A stretch of 64,000 nucleotides of DNA, from the NCBI RefSeq assembly GCF_004011865.1, contig NZ_RKLP01000010.1, positions 1 through 64,000 of the forward strand, in the 5' to 3' direction. Positions 16,173 to 25,339 of this stretch are shown here, piece by piece (the stretch's first letter is position 1; each line of letters opens with the position of its first letter). Made by a program: the position numbers and the translations under genes. The DNA comes from Prescottella agglutinans. GTDB lineage: Bacteria > Actinomycetota > Actinomycetes > Mycobacteriales > Mycobacteriaceae. Under the pieces are notes generated by a model. That model had not been told where the DNA came from. It saw nothing but the letters and a program-made list of their open reading frames with translations, and searched no databases.

Positions 16173-16673
16173 ATGTCGATCATCGGAAAGTGTTCGGTCG
16201 GGCTCATGTCCACGGTGGTGGCGGCCGGGGTGGGAATCGGGATCGCCGCTGCGCCGACCGCGGCAGCGAACCCGCCGCCGCACCCGCTGTCGTCCGCAGA
16301 ATTCTCGTCCGCGGGCAGCAGCACCACCGGATCGCTCACCGCGGGAGCACTCGCCGCCGCGTTCGACGCCGGACTACCGGTCGTCGAGGCCTTCGGGACC
16401 CAGAAACCGCCGTGGTACTCGACGCCGACGGTCTTCTATCGGATCGTCCACGACCGCGCCGCGCTGTCCTCGCCGTCCGCCAAACTCGTGGTGCTCGGAC
16501 AACGGCCCCCGGACACCTTTGCGGTCGCGCCCGGACCGCTCGGCGCAGCGGGACTCGCCGGGCCGATCGCCACGTGGGACCCACGCGGGATCGACCCGAA
16601 CGTGCGCTGGACGTTCGTCAGCACCCCCGGCTGTGCCGCGGACTGCGTGGGAGTCGCGTTCTTCGGTTACTGA
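16173..16673 (+). CDS. Secreted hypothetical protein
   Basis: This is a 166-residue protein with a clear signal peptide (hydrophobic stretch about residues 9-27, cleavage near [10 protein letters not shown]). The mature part is Pro/Ala/Ser-rich with two Cys near the C-terminus ([10 protein letters not shown]) that could form a disulfide. The start at 16173 was chosen for the GGAGGGG ribosome site at 16163-16169. I do not recognise the family. Its end overlaps the convergent flavin reductase gene by seven bases. Confidence 0.7.
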   Translation: MSIIGKCSVGLMSTVVAAGVGIGIAAAPTAAANPPPHPLSSAEFSSAGSSTTGSLTAGALAAAFDAGLPVVEAFGTQKPPWYSTPTVFYRIVHDRAALSSPSAKLVVLGQRPPDTFAVAPGPLGAAGLAGPIATWDPRGIDPNVRWTFVSTPGCAADCVGVAFFGY

Positions 16674-17218
16674 TCGAGCGGCGTCGGCCGGTGGTAGCGG
16701 CCCTCGTGGTACAGCAGCGGGGCCGAGGACGCCTCGTCGTCGTTCTCGTTGTGGAGACGCGTGATCAGACCGATCACCAGCGTGTGGTCGCCGGCGGGGA
16801 TCAACTGGTGCACCGTGGTGCGCATCCAGATCGGGGTGCCGTGGAGGACCGGCTCACCCGTCTCGAGGCGGCCCCACAGCGACTCGTCGCTGAAGCGCTG
16901 GTCGGCGCTGCGGGAGAAACGCTGCGACAGGTGCTGCTGATGCTCCCCGAGCAGGTGCACGACGAGCGAGTCGGCGGCGCGCAGCGCATCGATGCTCGAC
17001 GAGTTCAGCGCGATGTTGAACGAGATAAGCGGCGGATCCATCGACAGCGACGCGAACGACGTCGCCGTGAAGCCGACCGGACCGTTCGGCGAATCGAGGG
17101 TCACGATGGTGACGCCTGCCGGGTGGCGGCGCATCGCGGCCTTGTACTCGTCGTTGCTGACACCCGGCTCGGCGGGGACGACAGCAAGTTCGGGCGCGTT
17201 CTCGACAGACTGTGACAA
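16667..17218 (-). CDS. Flavin reductase family protein
   Basis: This is a 183-residue protein of the flavin reductase/HpaC-like family. [33 protein letters not shown] and the later GDHTLVIG are the family's flavin-binding segments. Such proteins supply reduced FMN or FAD to two-component monooxygenases. No monooxygenase is adjacent; the partner could be elsewhere. It is probably monocistronic. Confidence 0.85.
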   Translation of the reverse strand: MSQSVENAPELAVVPAEPGVSNDEYKAAMRRHPAGVTIVTLDSPNGPVGFTATSFASLSMDPPLISFNIALNSSSIDALRAADSLVVHLLGEHQQHLSQRFSRSADQRFSDESLWGRLETGEPVLHGTPIWMRTTVHQLIPAGDHTLVIGLITRLHNENDDEASSAPLLYHEGRYHRPTPLDQ

Positions 17219-17345
17219 GGCATTCTCCGATTCGAACCTGGTGGACTGTCGCCACTATAAGTCCAGGCTCACCTGTCAACCAGGGTTCCGTTCACTCAGC
17301 GGGCAACTACGGCTTCCGAGTTCGATCCGGCGGTGCGGTCGACCG

Positions 17346-17819
17346 TCAGTCCATGTCGACGGCCAGCCCCGCCGTCACCCGCAACAGCTCCGGGAACGTG
17401 GTGCGGAAGACGGTGTCGGGATGTCCCGCTGCCGCCCACAGCTCCGGGTAGGCGGCGAGCGCGCTGTCCAGGTAGGTCGGCAGGTTCGTCGGATGCCCCA
17501 GCGGGGCGATTCCGCCGATCGGTTGACCGGTCACCTCGGTGACGAGGTCCAGCGGTGCCTGCGTCAAGGTGCCCTGCAGGCGCGCGCCGGTCGTCGCCAT
17601 GTTCACCTCGTGCGCCCCGGACACCAGCAGCAGCACAGGGTCGTCGTCGAGCAGGAACACCAGAGACTTGACGATGGCACCCAGTTTCACGCCCAGGGCC
17701 GTGGCCGCCTCGACCGCGCTGTGCGTCGGCGCCGGCTGGCTGACGATCACCCCGTGATGGCCGCGCGCGATCAAGGTATCGGCGACGTGCGCCGCATTGG
17801 GATGCAGCAGCCTGGGCAT
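17346..17819 (-). CDS. YbaK/EbsC-type aminoacyl-tRNA deacylase
   Basis: This is a 157-residue protein of the YbaK/ProX editing-domain family. The conserved Lys is in GAIVKSLVFLLDD and the glycine motif is GQPIGGIAPLGHP. These proteins hydrolyse mischarged Cys-tRNA(Pro) or related species in trans. It lies 15 bases downstream of the membrane protein gene on the same strand. Confidence 0.85.
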   Translation of the reverse strand: MPRLLHPNAAHVADTLIARGHHGVIVSQPAPTHSAVEAATALGVKLGAIVKSLVFLLDDDPVLLLVSGAHEVNMATTGARLQGTLTQAPLDLVTEVTGQPIGGIAPLGHPTNLPTYLDSALAAYPELWAAAGHPDTVFRTTFPELLRVTAGLAVDMD

Positions 17820-17834
17820 GGATTCAGAGTAGGA

Positions 17835-18938
17835 CTACTTCGCGGCGTGGGCAGCCGTATGCGCGACCGAACTCGGGGTTCGGCGCGCGCGCCACGCGGT
17901 GAACCCGAGCAGCAGGGCGGCGCCGACCGCCGCGTACAGCGCCAGCGCCACCACGGGCTGACCCAGCCCGACGTTGTCGAAGTACACGATGCTGCGCACG
18001 CCCTCGGTCCCCGCGCCCGGCGTGATCCACTGGCCGATCGCGGCGTAGAAACTCGGAATCACGTTGGCACCGAAAGCGCCACCGGCACTCGGATTGCCCA
18101 GAACGACGAACACCGCGATGGCGAGCGGCACGGCCAGGATGCCGACGGCCGCCCGCAGGCCCAGCGTGAACAGGCCCGTGCCGAACACCACGCCGGTACC
18201 CAGCAGCCACAGCGCGAACCAGTGCCCGGCGAAGGTCCCCAGCACGTGCGTCGTGATGAGGGCGCCCAGCGCGCCCGAGGCCACCGCGTAGCCGAACATC
18301 ACCGCGATATGGGTCCAGGCCTGCCGCAGCGTCGCCGGCGCCCCGATGATCAGGCCGATCGCCGCGGCCAGCAGGTATCCGCCGACGACCCAGCCGATCG
18401 ACAGGTAGAACCCGGACAGGCCGCGGTTGTCGTGCGCGCCGACCGGGATCTCGTCGCGCACCGTCACCTGGCGGTGCTGATCGTCGGCCACCCGGTCGAA
18501 GATCGACTCGAGCGCCGTCGCGATCGAGCTGCCGCCCGCGCTCGCGGTGATCAGCGTGTCCGTGCCGCTCGGTTCGATCACATACGCGCCCTGGATCTCC
18601 CGTTCGCTCAGCAGTCGCCGGACCTCGGCGGTGTCGGTCGCAGTTCGGGCGTCGAGCGGATGCCCGTCGAGCGCGTTGAGCTTGTCGGCCGACTGCTGGG
18701 CGATGCCCTCGGGCAGGCCGGGACCCGCGACGACCGCGATCTCGATGTCGCGCGGCGTCGGCTGATGGAAGGCCGCGACGTAACTGAGGATGAAGCCGAG
18801 TTGCAGCGCCAGGACGCCGACCACCAGCGCGGCCATCACCTTGCCGCTGCCGAAGCGCGCGAGCGGATCGCTCTGTGAGTGGCGCGGCGCGGCGGGTCCG
18901 GCGGCGGCTTCCGGGGCTGTGATGGTCGGTGCGGTCAC
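17835..18938 (-). CDS. YhgE/DUF3533-like membrane protein, possible efflux component
   Basis: This is a protein of about 367 residues with one N-terminal membrane helix (about 34-57), an extracytoplasmic domain of about 130 residues, and five helices at the C-terminus. That is the layout of ABC-2-type or DUF3533/YhgE membrane proteins. The start at GTG 18938 has GAGGA upstream; a longer reading to 18974 is possible. It is divergent from a TetR gene with a strong operator between them, so it is probably repressed by that regulator and induced by its ligand. Confidence 0.75.
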   Translation of the reverse strand: MTAPTITAPEAAAGPAAPRHSQSDPLARFGSGKVMAALVVGVLALQLGFILSYVAAFHQPTPRDIEIAVVAGPGLPEGIAQQSADKLNALDGHPLDARTATDTAEVRRLLSEREIQGAYVIEPSGTDTLITASAGGSSIATALESIFDRVADDQHRQVTVRDEIPVGAHDNRGLSGFYLSIGWVVGGYLLAAAIGLIIGAPATLRQAWTHIAVMFGYAVASGALGALITTHVLGTFAGHWFALWLLGTGVVFGTGLFTLGLRAAVGILAVPLAIAVFVVLGNPSAGGAFGANVIPSFYAAIGQWITPGAGTEGVRSIVYFDNVGLGQPVVALALYAAVGAALLLGFTAWRARRTPSSVAHTAAHAAK

Positions 18939-18986
18939 GGGTTGTCCTCGATGTCTCCGGGGTCGAGGCGGCACCGAACGTCTTGT

Positions 18987-19019
18987 CGATACCGCGGGTA
19001 TTGAATACCGTAGGTATCG
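18987..19019. promoter_or_regulatory. TetR-type operator, double inverted repeat
   Basis: CGATACC-N3-GGTATTGAATACC-N3-GGTATCG is a near-perfect 33-bp palindrome made of four GGTAT/ATACC half-sites. It fills the gap between the divergent membrane protein and the TetR gene and overlaps the GTG start of the latter at 19019, so the regulator probably controls both directions. Confidence 0.8.
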
Positions 19020-19663
19020 TGACTGGTAGTCGTCAAGAAGAGGTGGCAGCGACGGCGCGTCCGGGACGGGACGTCGTCCGTGCCCGCATTCTGGAGGCGG
19101 CCGCCGAGGAGTTCGCCGAGCGGGGATTCGCGGCCGCCCGGCTCGCCGAGATCGCCCGCCGCGCGGGATTCACCAAGGGTGCGGTGTACTCGAACTTCGA
19201 GTCCAAGCAGGACCTGTTCGCGGAACTGTTCGCCCAGCGATCCCTCGAGCTCGCCGGCCGGGTGCTGGCCGAGATCGCGGGACTCGCCCTCGCCGACGCG
19301 GTCGGCAAGGGCGGTGCCGCCGTCGCGGCGGCCCTCATCGCCGATTCCGAGTGGTCCCTGCTCGTGCTCGAGTTCGGGGTCCAGGCGGTCCGCGACCCCA
19401 GCATCAAGCAGGCGTACATCCGCGAACGGCGCTATCTGCGAAGCAGACTCGTCGAGCTGATCGCCGACCGCGCCCGCGAGTGGGGAGTGGACATCGACGT
19501 CCGCACCACCGCGCTGTCGCTGACGGCGTTGATCTCCGGCCTGGTGCTCGAGCACACCGTCGACCCCGAGGACGTCGACCAGCAGGCGATCGGGGCCGCC
19601 GTCACAGCGCTGTTCGCCGGCGCCGTCGCGCGCGCCGAGTGGAACCTCGGCGACGTTCGGTAG
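19019..19663 (+). CDS. TetR family transcriptional regulator
   Basis: This is a repressor of about 214 residues. The N-terminal helix-turn-helix reads FAAARLAEIARRAGFTKGAVY followed by SNFESKQDLF, as in TetR/AcrR proteins; the rest is a helical ligand domain. GTG at 19019 is chosen as the first start after the operator; the message is probably leaderless. The divergent membrane protein is the likely target. The ligand is unknown. Confidence 0.88.
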   Translation: MTGSRQEEVAATARPGRDVVRARILEAAAEEFAERGFAAARLAEIARRAGFTKGAVYSNFESKQDLFAELFAQRSLELAGRVLAEIAGLALADAVGKGGAAVAAALIADSEWSLLVLEFGVQAVRDPSIKQAYIRERRYLRSRLVELIADRAREWGVDIDVRTTALSLTALISGLVLEHTVDPEDVDQQAIGAAVTALFAGAVARAEWNLGDVR

Positions 19664-19667
19664 TCGT

Positions 19668-20189
19668 TCAGTAGTCCGGAAAACCGCCCTCCGGCCCCAG
19701 CATTCGCTCCAGCCGGGTGCGTGTGACCTTCGCGAGTTCCGCCGTCCGGACCCGGCGTTCACCGTCGAGGTCGTTGCCCATCCGGGTGGTGAGATCGGCG
19801 AGCAGCGCCCGGCCGTCGCGGCCGTCCGAGCACCACACGTAGCGGAACCCGAAGCGTTCCTCGTACACGGCGGCGGCCTCGTCGAGGGTGCGCATGACGG
19901 CGGCGTCGTCGACCCACACCGCGCACTGTTCCCGGGACGACGTCAGGCTCCGCCTCCGCGCACCGATCCGGGGATGTCCCTGCAGCACCTGGACGATCTC
20001 GGATTCCGGCAGCATGGAGAACTCCTCGTCCGCGCGGGACAGCAGCGCCGCGTGCGTGGCGTACGCGCGCCCGTCGGCGAGGCGGGCCGACCACGACAGG
20101 CAGCTGCAGCACTCGAAGAGGGCGTGCACCGCGCGCCGGCGCGGCAGGTCGTTGAACCGGTCCAGGCCGATTCCCTGATGCATGAGCAC
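19668..20189 (-). CDS. uraD: OHCU decarboxylase
   Basis: This is a 173-residue 2-oxo-4-hydroxy-4-carboxy-5-ureidoimidazoline decarboxylase, which makes (S)-allantoin in uric acid breakdown. Family features are FNDLP, HPRIGARR, and the C-terminal EERFGFRYVW and RMGNDLDGER segments. The GTG at 20189 has GGAGG seven bases away and is preferred over the ATG at 20183. Uricase and HIU hydrolase genes are not adjacent. Confidence 0.88.
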   Translation of the reverse strand: MLMHQGIGLDRFNDLPRRRAVHALFECCSCLSWSARLADGRAYATHAALLSRADEEFSMLPESEIVQVLQGHPRIGARRRSLTSSREQCAVWVDDAAVMRTLDEAAAVYEERFGFRYVWCSDGRDGRALLADLTTRMGNDLDGERRVRTAELAKVTRTRLERMLGPEGGFPDY

Positions 20190-20419
20190 GGCGCGTCCTC
20201 CGTTCGTCGACAGTGGACCCGCCCGGCCGAGGATCCGGGCGGGCAGTTCGATCATGCGCCGGCCGGCGCCGGGAACCGGCCGGTCGGCGCGGATTTTGCG
20301 CACATTTAACGAGAGGCTCCCGGAGTCCGGACGACGTTCTTCGCCGGTCCAGGCCCCTGATCCGCCTCGGCCTGGGAGGATTTCGAGTGTCCGACGAACT
20401 CGTGGGGCAGGAGGACGGC

Positions 20420-20773
20420 ATGCGCGTTGTGCGAGTGACGGCGAATCTTCGCGTCGCAGACGTCGAGGCCGCCAAGGACTTCTACACCGACTACCTCGGT
20501 CTGAGTACCGAGGAGTTCGACATGGGCTGGGTGGCCCGCTACACCTCACCCGACTCCGGGGCGAACGTCCAGCTCGTGACCCGTGATGCGTCTGCACCCG
20601 AGAATCCGGTCGTGTCGGTGCACGCCGACGACGTCGACGCCGCGTACGAGGAGGCCCGGAGGCTCGGCTACGAGATCGTGTACCCGTTGACCACCGAACC
20701 GTGGGGTGTGCGCCGCTTCTTCGTCCGAGCGCCGGACGGCAATGTCCTGAACGTCGTGCAACACCGCGAATGA
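20420..20773 (+). CDS. VOC/glyoxalase family protein
   Basis: This is a 117-residue vicinal-oxygen-chelate fold protein. It starts RVTANLRVADVEAAKDFYTDYLGL and ends VRRFFVRAPDGNVLNVVQH. It may be a metal-dependent lyase, dioxygenase or binding (resistance) protein. The ATG at 20420 follows GGCAGGAGG. It is 19 bases upstream of the AhpD-like gene and probably cotranscribed with it. Confidence 0.82.
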   Translation: MRVVRVTANLRVADVEAAKDFYTDYLGLSTEEFDMGWVARYTSPDSGANVQLVTRDASAPENPVVSVHADDVDAAYEEARRLGYEIVYPLTTEPWGVRRFFVRAPDGNVLNVVQHRE

Positions 20774-20792
20774 CGTCTCGAAAGGAACGCTC

Positions 20793-21230
20793 ATGTGCGC
20801 CGTGAACCTCAGCAAGCAACACCCCGACATCTACAAGCAACTGATGGGCTTCAGCGCCGAGGCCGATGCGGCGATCGGGGCGGCCGGGCTGGACCCGCTG
20901 CTCGGCGAGCTGGTCAAGATCCGGGTCTCGCAGATCAACGGGTGCGCGTTCTGCCTTCGCATGCACACCCGCGACGCGATCGCCAAGGGGGAGACGAGCG
21001 ACCGGCTGGCGGTCCTCGCGGCCTGGTGGGAGTCGCAGTACTTCGCCCCGCAGGAGCGCGCCGCCCTGGCCCTGGCCGAGCAGGTCACCAGACTGTCGGT
21101 CCCGGAAGTGCGGACCTGGGACGACACATCCCTGACCGATCATCAGGCCTCGGCGGTCAGCTGGCTCGCGGTCGTGATGAACGCGTGGAACCGGGTCGCG
21201 ATCACCAGCCACTACCCGGTCGCCCCCTGA
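20793..21230 (+). CDS. Carboxymuconolactone decarboxylase/AhpD-like protein
   Basis: This is a 145-residue protein with the peroxidatic motif CAFCLRMHTRDA (CxxC plus His) in NGCAFC. Family members are alkylhydroperoxidases or lactone decarboxylases. It follows the VOC gene closely and precedes the crotonase gene. It is one of three such proteins in the window (others at 26463 and 54779). Confidence 0.85.
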   Translation: MCAVNLSKQHPDIYKQLMGFSAEADAAIGAAGLDPLLGELVKIRVSQINGCAFCLRMHTRDAIAKGETSDRLAVLAAWWESQYFAPQERAALALAEQVTRLSVPEVRTWDDTSLTDHQASAVSWLAVVMNAWNRVAITSHYPVAP

Positions 21231-21269
21231 CCTGATGTGCGTGCCGGCGCCAAAGGTTACTCTCGAGTA

Positions 21270-22100
21270 ATGACGGAAATGCAGAGTTGGAAGGCGTTCA
21301 CTGTCGAGCGCAAGGAGCACGTCGCCCAGGTGACCCTGATCGGCCCCGGCAAGGGCAACGCGATGGGGCCGGACTTCTGGGACGAACTCCCCGGCGTCTT
21401 CGCCGAACTCGACGCCGACCCGGAGGTGCGTGCGGTGGTGCTCGCCGGCTCCGGCAAGCACTTCTCCTTCGGCCTTGACCTGCCCGCGATGAGCAGCGGG
21501 TTCGGGGCGGTCCTCGCCGACAAGGCGCAGGCGGGTCCGCGCACCGACTTCCACGAACTGATCAAGCGCATGCAGTCCGGCATCAACGCCGTCGCGGACT
21601 GCCGCAAGCCCGTCGTCGCCGCCATCCAGGGCTGGTGCATCGGCGGCGGCGTCGACCTGATCTCCGCCGCGGACATCCGCTACGCGAGCGCGGACGCGAA
21701 GTTCAGCATCCGCGAGGTCAAGGTTGCTATCGTCGCCGACATGGGCAGCTTCGCCCGTCTGCCCGCGATCATCGGCGACGGGCACCTGCGTGAACTCGCG
21801 CTGACCGGCAAGGACATCGACGCCGCACGCGCGGAGAAGATCGGACTTGTCAATGACGTGTTCGAGGACGCCGACGCGGTGCTCGCCGCGGCCCACACGA
21901 CCGCCGCCGAGATCGCCGCGAACCCGCCGCTCGTGGTGCACGGCATCAAGGACGTGCTCGACCACGGCCGCTCCGCCGCGGTCAACGACAGCCTGCGCTA
22001 CGTGGCCGCCTGGAACGCGGCCTTCCTGCCGTCCGAGGACCTCACCGAGGCCATCACGGCGGTGTTCCAGAAGCGTCCGCCCGAGTTCAAGGGGCGCTGA
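21270..22100 (+). CDS. Enoyl-CoA hydratase/isomerase (crotonase) family
   Basis: This is a 276-residue crotonase-fold enzyme. The first oxyanion segment is LAGSGKHFSFGLDLPAM and the second is AIQGWCIGGGVDLISAADIR, which includes the conserved GGG. AEKIGLVNDVF follows as in hydratases and delta-isomerases. It acts on acyl-CoA thioesters, probably in fatty acid or aromatic side-chain breakdown. It is followed 33 bases later by the exporter gene. Confidence 0.88.
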   Translation: MTEMQSWKAFTVERKEHVAQVTLIGPGKGNAMGPDFWDELPGVFAELDADPEVRAVVLAGSGKHFSFGLDLPAMSSGFGAVLADKAQAGPRTDFHELIKRMQSGINAVADCRKPVVAAIQGWCIGGGVDLISAADIRYASADAKFSIREVKVAIVADMGSFARLPAIIGDGHLRELALTGKDIDAARAEKIGLVNDVFEDADAVLAAAHTTAAEIAANPPLVVHGIKDVLDHGRSAAVNDSLRYVAAWNAAFLPSEDLTEAITAVFQKRPPEFKGR

Positions 22101-22133
22101 CCGACGATGTGACGGCGACGGTGAGGGGTCGGC

Positions 22134-23822
22134 ATGACCGAGGAAGCGCGAGGCGCTGACCAGGACCCCGAACCGGACGTCGCGGCCGGGCCGCAGGCCA
22201 CGTTCACGCATCGCCAGATCCTGGCGATCCTCAGTGGCCTGCTGCTCGGCATGTTCCTCGCGGGCCTCGACCAGACCGTCGTCGCGACCGCGATGCGCAC
22301 CATCGCCGACGACCTCAACGGGTACGCGCTGCAGGCGTGGGTGACCACCGCGTACCTGATCACCGCGACGCTCGTCACCCCGCTCTACGGCAAGCTGTCC
22401 GACATCTACGGCCGCAAGTCGTTCTTCATGGCCGCGATCGTGCTGTTCGTCATCGGCTCGATCCTGTGCACCTTCGCCCAGTCGATGTACATGCTGGCCG
22501 TGTTCCGCGCGATCCAGGGACTCGGCGCCGGCGGCCTGTTCTCGCTGGCGCTCGCGATCATCGGTGACATCGTCCCGCCCCGCGAACGCGCCCGCTACCA
22601 GGGCTATTTCCTCGCCGTGTTCGGCACGTCGAGCGTGCTCGGCCCCGTCATCGGCGGCGTGCTGTCCGGGCAGGAGTCGATCCTCGGGATCGCCGGATGG
22701 CGCTGGGTGTTCCTGGTGAACGTGCCGATCGGGCTGGTGGCGCTGGCCGTGGTGTGGCGGGTGCTGCACCTGCCGCCGGTGCACCGGCCCATGCGGATCG
22801 ACTGGTGGGGCGCCGTCGTCCTCGCCGTCGGACTGGTGCCGCTGCTGGTGGTCGCCGAGCAGGGCCGCTCGTGGGGATGGAGCAGCCCGCAGGCGCTGAC
22901 CTGCTACGCGATCGGGGTCGTGGGCATCCTCGGCTTCGTCGCCGTCGAGTACGTCATGCGGGACTCCGCGCTGTTCCCGCTGCACTTCTTCCGCAACCAG
23001 ACCTTCGCGCTGGGCGTGCTCATCAGCTTCCTGGTCGGCGCGGTCATGTTCGGCGCCATCACCGTGATCCCGCAGTACCTCCAGGTGGTGAAGGGATCGA
23101 CCCCGACGACGGCCGGCTTCCAGATGCTGCCGGCGGTGCTGGGCATCGCGATCGCGTCGGTGCTGTCGGGACAGTTGATCGCCAGGACCGGCCGCTATCG
23201 GATCTTCACGGTCGCCGGCGCGGTGCTGATCGCGCTCGCCGCCCTGCTGCTGCACTCGGTGACCGCCGACACCGGCCTGCCGATCTTCATGCTGTACATC
23301 TTCGTGCTCGGCCTGGGCCTCGGAAACCTGCTCCAGCCGCTGACCCTCGCGATCCAGAACGCGTTGCCGCCCAAGGACATGGGCGTCTCGACCGCGGCCG
23401 CGACGTTCTTCCGGCAGATCGGCGGCACCATGGGTGTCGCACTGTTCCTCTCGATCCTCTTCGCGAAGCTGACCCCCGCGATCAGCACCGAGTTGCAGGA
23501 GGCGGCGCAGTCGCCCGAGTTCCGGCAGGCCGTCGCCGAGGGGGCGAACAGTCCGAACCCGGTGGAGGCCGGGATCTCCCACTCGCTCGCGAACGGCGAT
23601 CCGGGCGCCGCGCGGGCGGCGCTGGAGGACACGTCGTTCATCCAGCAACTCGACGCGACGCTCGCGGCGCCGTTCAAGAACGGCTTCGCGACCGCGTTCG
23701 AGGCCATCTACCCGCCGATCGTGGTGCTGGCCGTCGCGTCGCTGGTGCTGATCCTGATCTGGCGGGAGGTGCCGCTGCGCAGCAAGTCCGGCATCGACGA
23801 CGAGGGATCGGGCGTCGGCTGA
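22134..23822 (+). CDS. DHA2 family multidrug MFS transporter
   Basis: This is a 562-residue membrane protein with about 14 helices. The EmrB/QacA-type motif LDQTVVATAMRTIADDL is in helix 1, and YGKLSDIYGRKSFF is the loop 2-3 motif. Helix 5 has GPVIGGVLSGQ. These proteins expel drugs by proton exchange. The gene is on the same strand as the crotonase and could share its message. Confidence 0.88.
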   Translation: MTEEARGADQDPEPDVAAGPQATFTHRQILAILSGLLLGMFLAGLDQTVVATAMRTIADDLNGYALQAWVTTAYLITATLVTPLYGKLSDIYGRKSFFMAAIVLFVIGSILCTFAQSMYMLAVFRAIQGLGAGGLFSLALAIIGDIVPPRERARYQGYFLAVFGTSSVLGPVIGGVLSGQESILGIAGWRWVFLVNVPIGLVALAVVWRVLHLPPVHRPMRIDWWGAVVLAVGLVPLLVVAEQGRSWGWSSPQALTCYAIGVVGILGFVAVEYVMRDSALFPLHFFRNQTFALGVLISFLVGAVMFGAITVIPQYLQVVKGSTPTTAGFQMLPAVLGIAIASVLSGQLIARTGRYRIFTVAGAVLIALAALLLHSVTADTGLPIFMLYIFVLGLGLGNLLQPLTLAIQNALPPKDMGVSTAAATFFRQIGGTMGVALFLSILFAKLTPAISTELQEAAQSPEFRQAVAEGANSPNPVEAGISHSLANGDPGAARAALEDTSFIQQLDATLAAPFKNGFATAFEAIYPPIVVLAVASLVLILIWREVPLRSKSGIDDEGSGVG

Positions 23823-23866
23823 CAAGCGCCCGCCGGATGGAATTCCGCATCCGTCAGGATGTGCGT

Positions 23867-24547
23867 ATGGAACACGCGCGGACGCACGCGGACCGGATCG
23901 CCGAGATCCTGACCGGACTCGATCGACTACGAGCAGTCGATCTGAGGACCACTGTCGTCTCGCTCGGCGACCGAGAGGTCATCGGCTACAGATGTCGCAT
24001 CCATGGGGCGGCCGTGCATCGCTACGAGCTTGCCGCGCCCGCGGACCCGAACGTGCTCGCGGCATTCGAGAACAGACTCGGGGTGGGCCTACCGGCTGAC
24101 TACCGCGAGTGGATCACCCGGGTGGGCGACGGCGGAGCCGGCCCGATGCTCGGGTTGCTCCCACTGTCGCAGGAGGCCGAGGACGCCGCGATCGACTACG
24201 CCGCGGACTTCCCCTTCACCGGCGAGCAACCCTGCCTGCCCGCCGCCGAGGACTCCGAGTTCCAGTGGGCGGAGAACATAGGCCGGATCCACCGCGGTGC
24301 GACCATTCTCGCGAACGAGGGAGACGGCATGTACGACCTCCTGGTCCTGCGCGGACCGGCCGCGGGGCAAGTGTGGTGGCACAGCTACGAGCACGCCGCC
24401 GCGCTGCCGATATTCCACCCCGACACCCAGGAGCCGCTGACCTTCCTCGACTGGTACGAACTCTGGCTCGCCCGCGCGCTCGACCCGGAACTGGGCCAGG
24501 TGGGAAGCTTCGCCGAGTTCGCCGATCACGGCGCGAACCGCCCCTGA
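23867..24547 (+). CDS. SMI1/KNR4 (SUKH) family protein
   Basis: This is a soluble protein of 226 residues. The core has LAAFENRLGVGLPADYREWI followed by VGDGGAG, and the later segment GDGMYDLLVLRGPAAGQVWW is typical of SUKH domains. Many SUKH proteins are immunity proteins against polymorphic toxins, but others are housekeeping. No toxin gene is adjacent. ATG 23867 was chosen; ATG 23837 in the same frame is also possible. Confidence 0.75.
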   Translation: MEHARTHADRIAEILTGLDRLRAVDLRTTVVSLGDREVIGYRCRIHGAAVHRYELAAPADPNVLAAFENRLGVGLPADYREWITRVGDGGAGPMLGLLPLSQEAEDAAIDYAADFPFTGEQPCLPAAEDSEFQWAENIGRIHRGATILANEGDGMYDLLVLRGPAAGQVWWHSYEHAAALPIFHPDTQEPLTFLDWYELWLARALDPELGQVGSFAEFADHGANRP

Positions 24548-25032
24548 GTCGTCCCGTTCCCGACTCGAACCGGCCTGAGTGTGAACAGGTTGTCGGAGGT
24601 GTCGACGACAGCTTGGAGGCGGGCGCCGACTCGCATGACCGGTTCGGGTTCGCACCGGAACCAGCCCTCGAACGGTGGTACGTCCGGCCCGGCGATCCGC
24701 AGTGTCAGCACCGCCCACTCGGTCTCGCCGTCGGTGGTCGTTTCCATGTCGACAATCTCCGCGACCGCGGGCCGGCCGGATCGTCGCAGTCGCGCGAAGT
24801 CCGCTCTCTCCTCACCCGCATCGCTCCACAAGGAGGCGCCCACGACCATCAAGACTGGTACGCCGAGGAACCCGTAGAGGGCCTTCTCCCACCAGGCGGC
24901 ATCCATGATGATGAGCCCGATGAGCGTGCCCAGAGCGCCCAACCAAGCCAGCGCGGCAACGCAGCGGGCCGAAACGAAACTGCCGCCGGTGAATACGGCC
25001 GCCCGACCGGTCATGTTCCCATCGGTGCTCAT
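24526..25032 (-). CDS. Small membrane protein with a beta-rich C-terminal domain
   Basis: This is a 168-residue protein with two membrane helices (about residues 20-40 and 48-70) followed by a soluble domain of about 95 residues containing TEWAVLTLRIAG and EPEPVMRVGARLQAVVD. It resembles NfeD/DUF3592-type small membrane proteins, but I cannot assign the family. It is convergent with the SMI1/KNR4 gene, overlapping it by 22 bases. Confidence 0.65.
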   Translation of the reverse strand: MSTDGNMTGRAAVFTGGSFVSARCVAALAWLGALGTLIGLIIMDAAWWEKALYGFLGVPVLMVVGASLWSDAGEERADFARLRRSGRPAVAEIVDMETTTDGETEWAVLTLRIAGPDVPPFEGWFRCEPEPVMRVGARLQAVVDTSDNLFTLRPVRVGNGTTQGRFAP

Positions 25033-25339
25033 GTCGTGATTGTCGCACCCAGGGCCGCGTCGGCGGCCCGAATCACCAACCGGAGCTGCCGCGTTTGCGT
25101 TCACGCCACCGCTGGTGGTGCGGGCACGTGGAGCACTTCGGTGGTCGACTCCCGATCGTCCCGGTCCCTCGTCCCGTTCCCTCTCCGAATTCTCTCTTTC
25201 CGGACTTGACCGAACGATGTGCGTTGCGGCTGTTACGGTTTCGTGTGCCGACCGTTACAGGTCGACGCTGTCAGGCAAGCCCGATGCCGCCGGTGGGTCA
25301 GGTCCCGGAGGCCCGATCGGTTCGCGATGAGGGGTCGAC
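25033..25339. other. Intergenic region
   Basis: About 300 bases separate the start of the leftward membrane protein and the start of the SGNH hydrolase. There is no convincing coding sequence. TTGACC around 25206-25211 and a near-palindromic pair GTTACGGT/ACCGTTAC around 25234-25257 could belong to the hydrolase promoter; this is weak. Confidence 0.4.

Noticed and set aside
19668-23825. A 1385-codon open frame on the minus strand
   Set aside because: Only its last 174 codons are a real gene (OHCU decarboxylase). The rest lies antisense to crotonase and MFS genes and has the His/Arg/Gly-rich composition of GC-rich shadows.
23867-25032. Toxin-immunity pair made of the SMI1/KNR4 protein and its convergent neighbour
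   Set aside because: The neighbour is a small membrane protein without any toxin feature and is on the opposite strand.
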